Positions 6,863 to 8,507 of a stretch of 8,507 bases of DNA are shown here, in pieces. The stretch is from Verrucomicrobiota bacterium. GTDB taxonomy: Bacteria; Verrucomicrobiota; Verrucomicrobiia; Verrucomicrobiales; Verrucomicrobiaceae. The first letter of the stretch is position 1, and every line of letters begins with the position of its first letter. The stretch is from contig JAEYUU010000507.1 in assembly GCA_023429545.1 (NCBI GenBank), positions 1 to 8,507 on the forward strand. The letters are read 5' to 3'. The notes under the pieces are model-generated. The model saw nothing but the letters and a program-made list of their open reading frames with translations. It was not told where the DNA came from and searched no databases. A program made the translations under genes and the position numbers.

Positions 6863-8203
6863 ATGAAACTTCAGGACCTCCTTCGGGTCACGCTGGTCTG
6901 CGCAGGCATGGCCGCTGGCACCCAGATCACGCGCGCTCAGGATCAGGTATCGGATCCGAAGGTGTTCCTCACGGATGTCGATGGCGATGGAAAGGCCGAG
7001 ACGATCTCACGACGGAAATCCGACTCCAAGGAGGAGATTGGCACCTTCTACCAAATCTTCGTGAAGGATGCTTCGGGTGCGGTGCTGTGGAAAAGTCCCG
7101 CAACCTTCGATTCCGCCCATCCACTGGCATTTGGGGAGTGGCACTTCGGCATCAGTCTCCCGCAACTCGTGGCGGACGTGGATCGCGATGGCATCGTGGA
7201 ACTCATCGCGCCGGCGCCGCAGAGTGACGTGTCACCCACATTCTTCCGCGTGCTGGAGTGGGTGGGAGATGGATTTGCGCCCAGGCATGTGCGGGCGTTG
7301 AGTGGGAAGGGGCAGAAAGGCGCTTTGTTCAAGTGGACGGATGAACCGTCGCTGTCCGGCTGGTGGGTGCAGCAATGGCTGGGCGCCGGTGACGGCGGCT
7401 GGGTGGTGGAAATGGTGTCCATGCCCGAGGGGGAGGAACTGCGCATTGCTACCGGCGTCCTTGCCGCAAAGGGCGACGGATTTGAGCTCGTCCGCTGGAT
7501 GAAGCCTCCGTCCAAGGTAGGCCCCACTACGGAAGATGGCACGGATGTCGCGCCGTCAATCACGTATCGCGCACGGCTCAGTTCCAACGATCATGTGAAC
7601 TCCTCCGGTACGTCCTTGAAATCGGTGATGGACATTCTGCGACAGGACCGGGTGAACTACCATCGCGACACCCATCGTGACGCGGAGGACAGCGATGACG
7701 GGCAATTCTCCACACCGGCCGCGCGGGCGACGCTGGCTGCCATGCCGGTGCAGGTCCTCGGAGGGGCCAGGGCCGAGGCGAGCATCCTCAAGGGCAGCCC
7801 CGTGGTGGACGTGACGATCTCAAAGGGAGCCGTGCGGGTCGAGATCGTGAACACCAAGTCGCCGCCGCCATCCGGAACGCCCGCGGACACCGCTGCTGCG
7901 GAAGATCCAAACGCCATGGTGCCCTGGTGGAACAGCCAGCCGTGGATGAAGGCGCTGAGGAAGTCCCTGCCCCGCGGCGTGACCGTCTTCGTCCAGGTGG
8001 CGCCTTACGATGCGGAAGGATGGGCGGACGTGGAACTGCGTGAGGACCATGCTGCCGACTCCGGCTTTGATCCCAATGTCAGCCCGATGGTGGGACTCTT
8101 CCGGGTGTCCCGGAAGGACAAACGAATCGAATGGATGGAGCCGGTGTCAGGGGAATATGAACCACTTGATGGCTTCCTCCGGAAGCGGGGACTGAAGCCG
8201 TAG
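6863..8203 (+). CDS. Exported protein with FG-GAP/VCBS-like calcium-loop motifs, function unknown
   Basis: The 446-aa product starts at ATG 6863, chosen because it gives a good signal peptide (MK, hydrophobic core to about residue 19, cleavage after TRA, A25). The same frame is open upstream, but that part overlaps the zinc-ribbon gene and does not look like protein. Two acidic loops, DVDGDGKAE (residues 38-46) and DVDRDGIVE (105-113), fit the DxDxDGxxE calcium-binding loop of FG-GAP/VCBS-type repeats. They are 67 residues apart, with beta-rich sequence between them that ends in a typical LVADVDRDG strand. Residues 115-330 are mixed beta-rich sequence rich in Trp and Gly. A Pro/Ser/Ala-rich linker (about 333-347) leads to a C-terminal domain of about 100 residues that I cannot name. 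It probably acts in the periplasm or outside the cell. GGAG at 6843-6846 is 16 bases from the start, which is far for a ribosome binding site. The 85-base gap upstream (6778-6862) shows no clear promoter. Confidence 0.93.
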   Translation: MKLQDLLRVTLVCAGMAAGTQITRAQDQVSDPKVFLTDVDGDGKAETISRRKSDSKEEIGTFYQIFVKDASGAVLWKSPATFDSAHPLAFGEWHFGISLPQLVADVDRDGIVELIAPAPQSDVSPTFFRVLEWVGDGFAPRHVRALSGKGQKGALFKWTDEPSLSGWWVQQWLGAGDGGWVVEMVSMPEGEELRIATGVLAAKGDGFELVRWMKPPSKVGPTTEDGTDVAPSITYRARLSSNDHVNSSGTSLKSVMDILRQDRVNYHRDTHRDAEDSDDGQFSTPAARATLAAMPVQVLGGARAEASILKGSPVVDVTISKGAVRVEIVNTKSPPPSGTPADTAAAEDPNAMVPWWNSQPWMKALRKSLPRGVTVFVQVAPYDAEGWADVELREDHAADSGFDPNVSPMVGLFRVSRKDKRIEWMEPVSGEYEPLDGFLRKRGLKP

Positions 8204-8235
8204 CAAGGGCCGTGACCCCCGACGAACCCCTGGTG

Positions 8236-8507
8236 TCATTTCTCCTTGTCTTTCTTTTTCTTGCTCTTGTTCAGCGTCTCTACCACCCGGGCGGCTTCGG
8301 CCTCCGTTCCAGGCGGCACGGGTATGCGGACCACTACTGGCATCGGCGCCCCATACCGGGTGAGGTAGCAGTAGTTGAGGAGCAATTGCCACGGCTCCTT
8401 TTTCTCGTCGATCTCCGCATGGACAAAGAAGCTGCCGATGAGCCGCCAGTCGTGGAGCTCTCCACCGACATAAGCGCCCTCGCGTCCGATGATCACCGGT
8501 GTCGGCT
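8236..8507 (-). CDS. C-terminal part of an unrecognised protein with lysine-rich tail (5' end outside window)
   Basis: The frame is open from the right edge to TGA (complement of 8236-8238), giving about 90 visible residues. A GTG at 8496 could be a start, but the frame continues past it to the edge with plausible residues (PTPV), so I treat the gene as 5'-partial. The visible part has alternating hydrophobic, aromatic-rich sequence (GSFFVHAEID, WQLLLNYCYLTRYG), then PVVVRIPVPPGTEAEAARV and a basic tail NKSKKKKDKEK. No family is recognised and no signal peptide can be judged. It is convergent with the calcium-loop gene, with 32 bases between the two stop codons and no visible terminator in that gap. 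Confidence 0.75.
   Translation of the reverse strand, partial: PTPVIIGREGAYVGGELHDWRLIGSFFVHAEIDEKKEPWQLLLNYCYLTRYGAPMPVVVRIPVPPGTEAEAARVVETLNKSKKKKDKEK

Noticed and set aside
8204..8235. Possible bidirectional terminator between the convergent genes
   Set aside because: The 32 bases contain only very short G/C complementarity (about three pairs) and no T-run, so there is no credible terminator hairpin.

Overview
The window is about 8.5 kb of GC-rich bacterial DNA. It holds five protein-coding genes, no RNA gene, no recognisable mobile element and no CRISPR array. Three features suggest a member of the PVC group, most likely Verrucomicrobiota: a giant exported protein with Ig-like repeats, an exported protein with calcium-loop (FG-GAP/VCBS-like) motifs, and weak or absent Shine-Dalgarno sequences at all four visible starts. 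This assignment is an inference; there is no rRNA or marker gene to test it.

Left half (1-4746, minus strand): one very large gene starts at 4746 and is still open at the left edge after 1582 codons. I checked the frame codon by codon and found no stop. The product has a signal peptide, an N-terminal Ig/Big2-like domain, a stretch resembling the catalytic signature of nucleotidyltransferases (residues 290-309), a long mostly helical middle, a carboxypeptidase-regulatory/transthyretin-like domain and at least three tandem Ig/PKD-like domains of about 95-100 residues. Long plus-strand open frames across this region (79-1296, 3268-4929) are antisense shadows.

Centre (4747-5011): a 265-base divergent intergenic region separates the giant gene from the rightward genes. 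Rightward genes: an adenylate-kinase-family protein with an intact P-loop and DGFPRT motif, an altered NMP-binding segment and an unexplained C-terminal extension (5012-6223); a small exported protein with four cysteine pairs, probably two zinc ribbons (6394-6777); and an exported protein with two DxDxDG loops (6863-8203).

Right edge (8236-8507, minus strand): the C-terminal end of an unrecognised gene with a lysine-rich tail, convergent with the previous gene.

Three of the five products carry signal peptides, so the locus is mainly about exported proteins. The most interesting point is the divergent pairing of an exported giant with a nucleotidyltransferase-like motif and a nucleotide-kinase-like protein. 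Whether they work together cannot be decided from this sequence alone.
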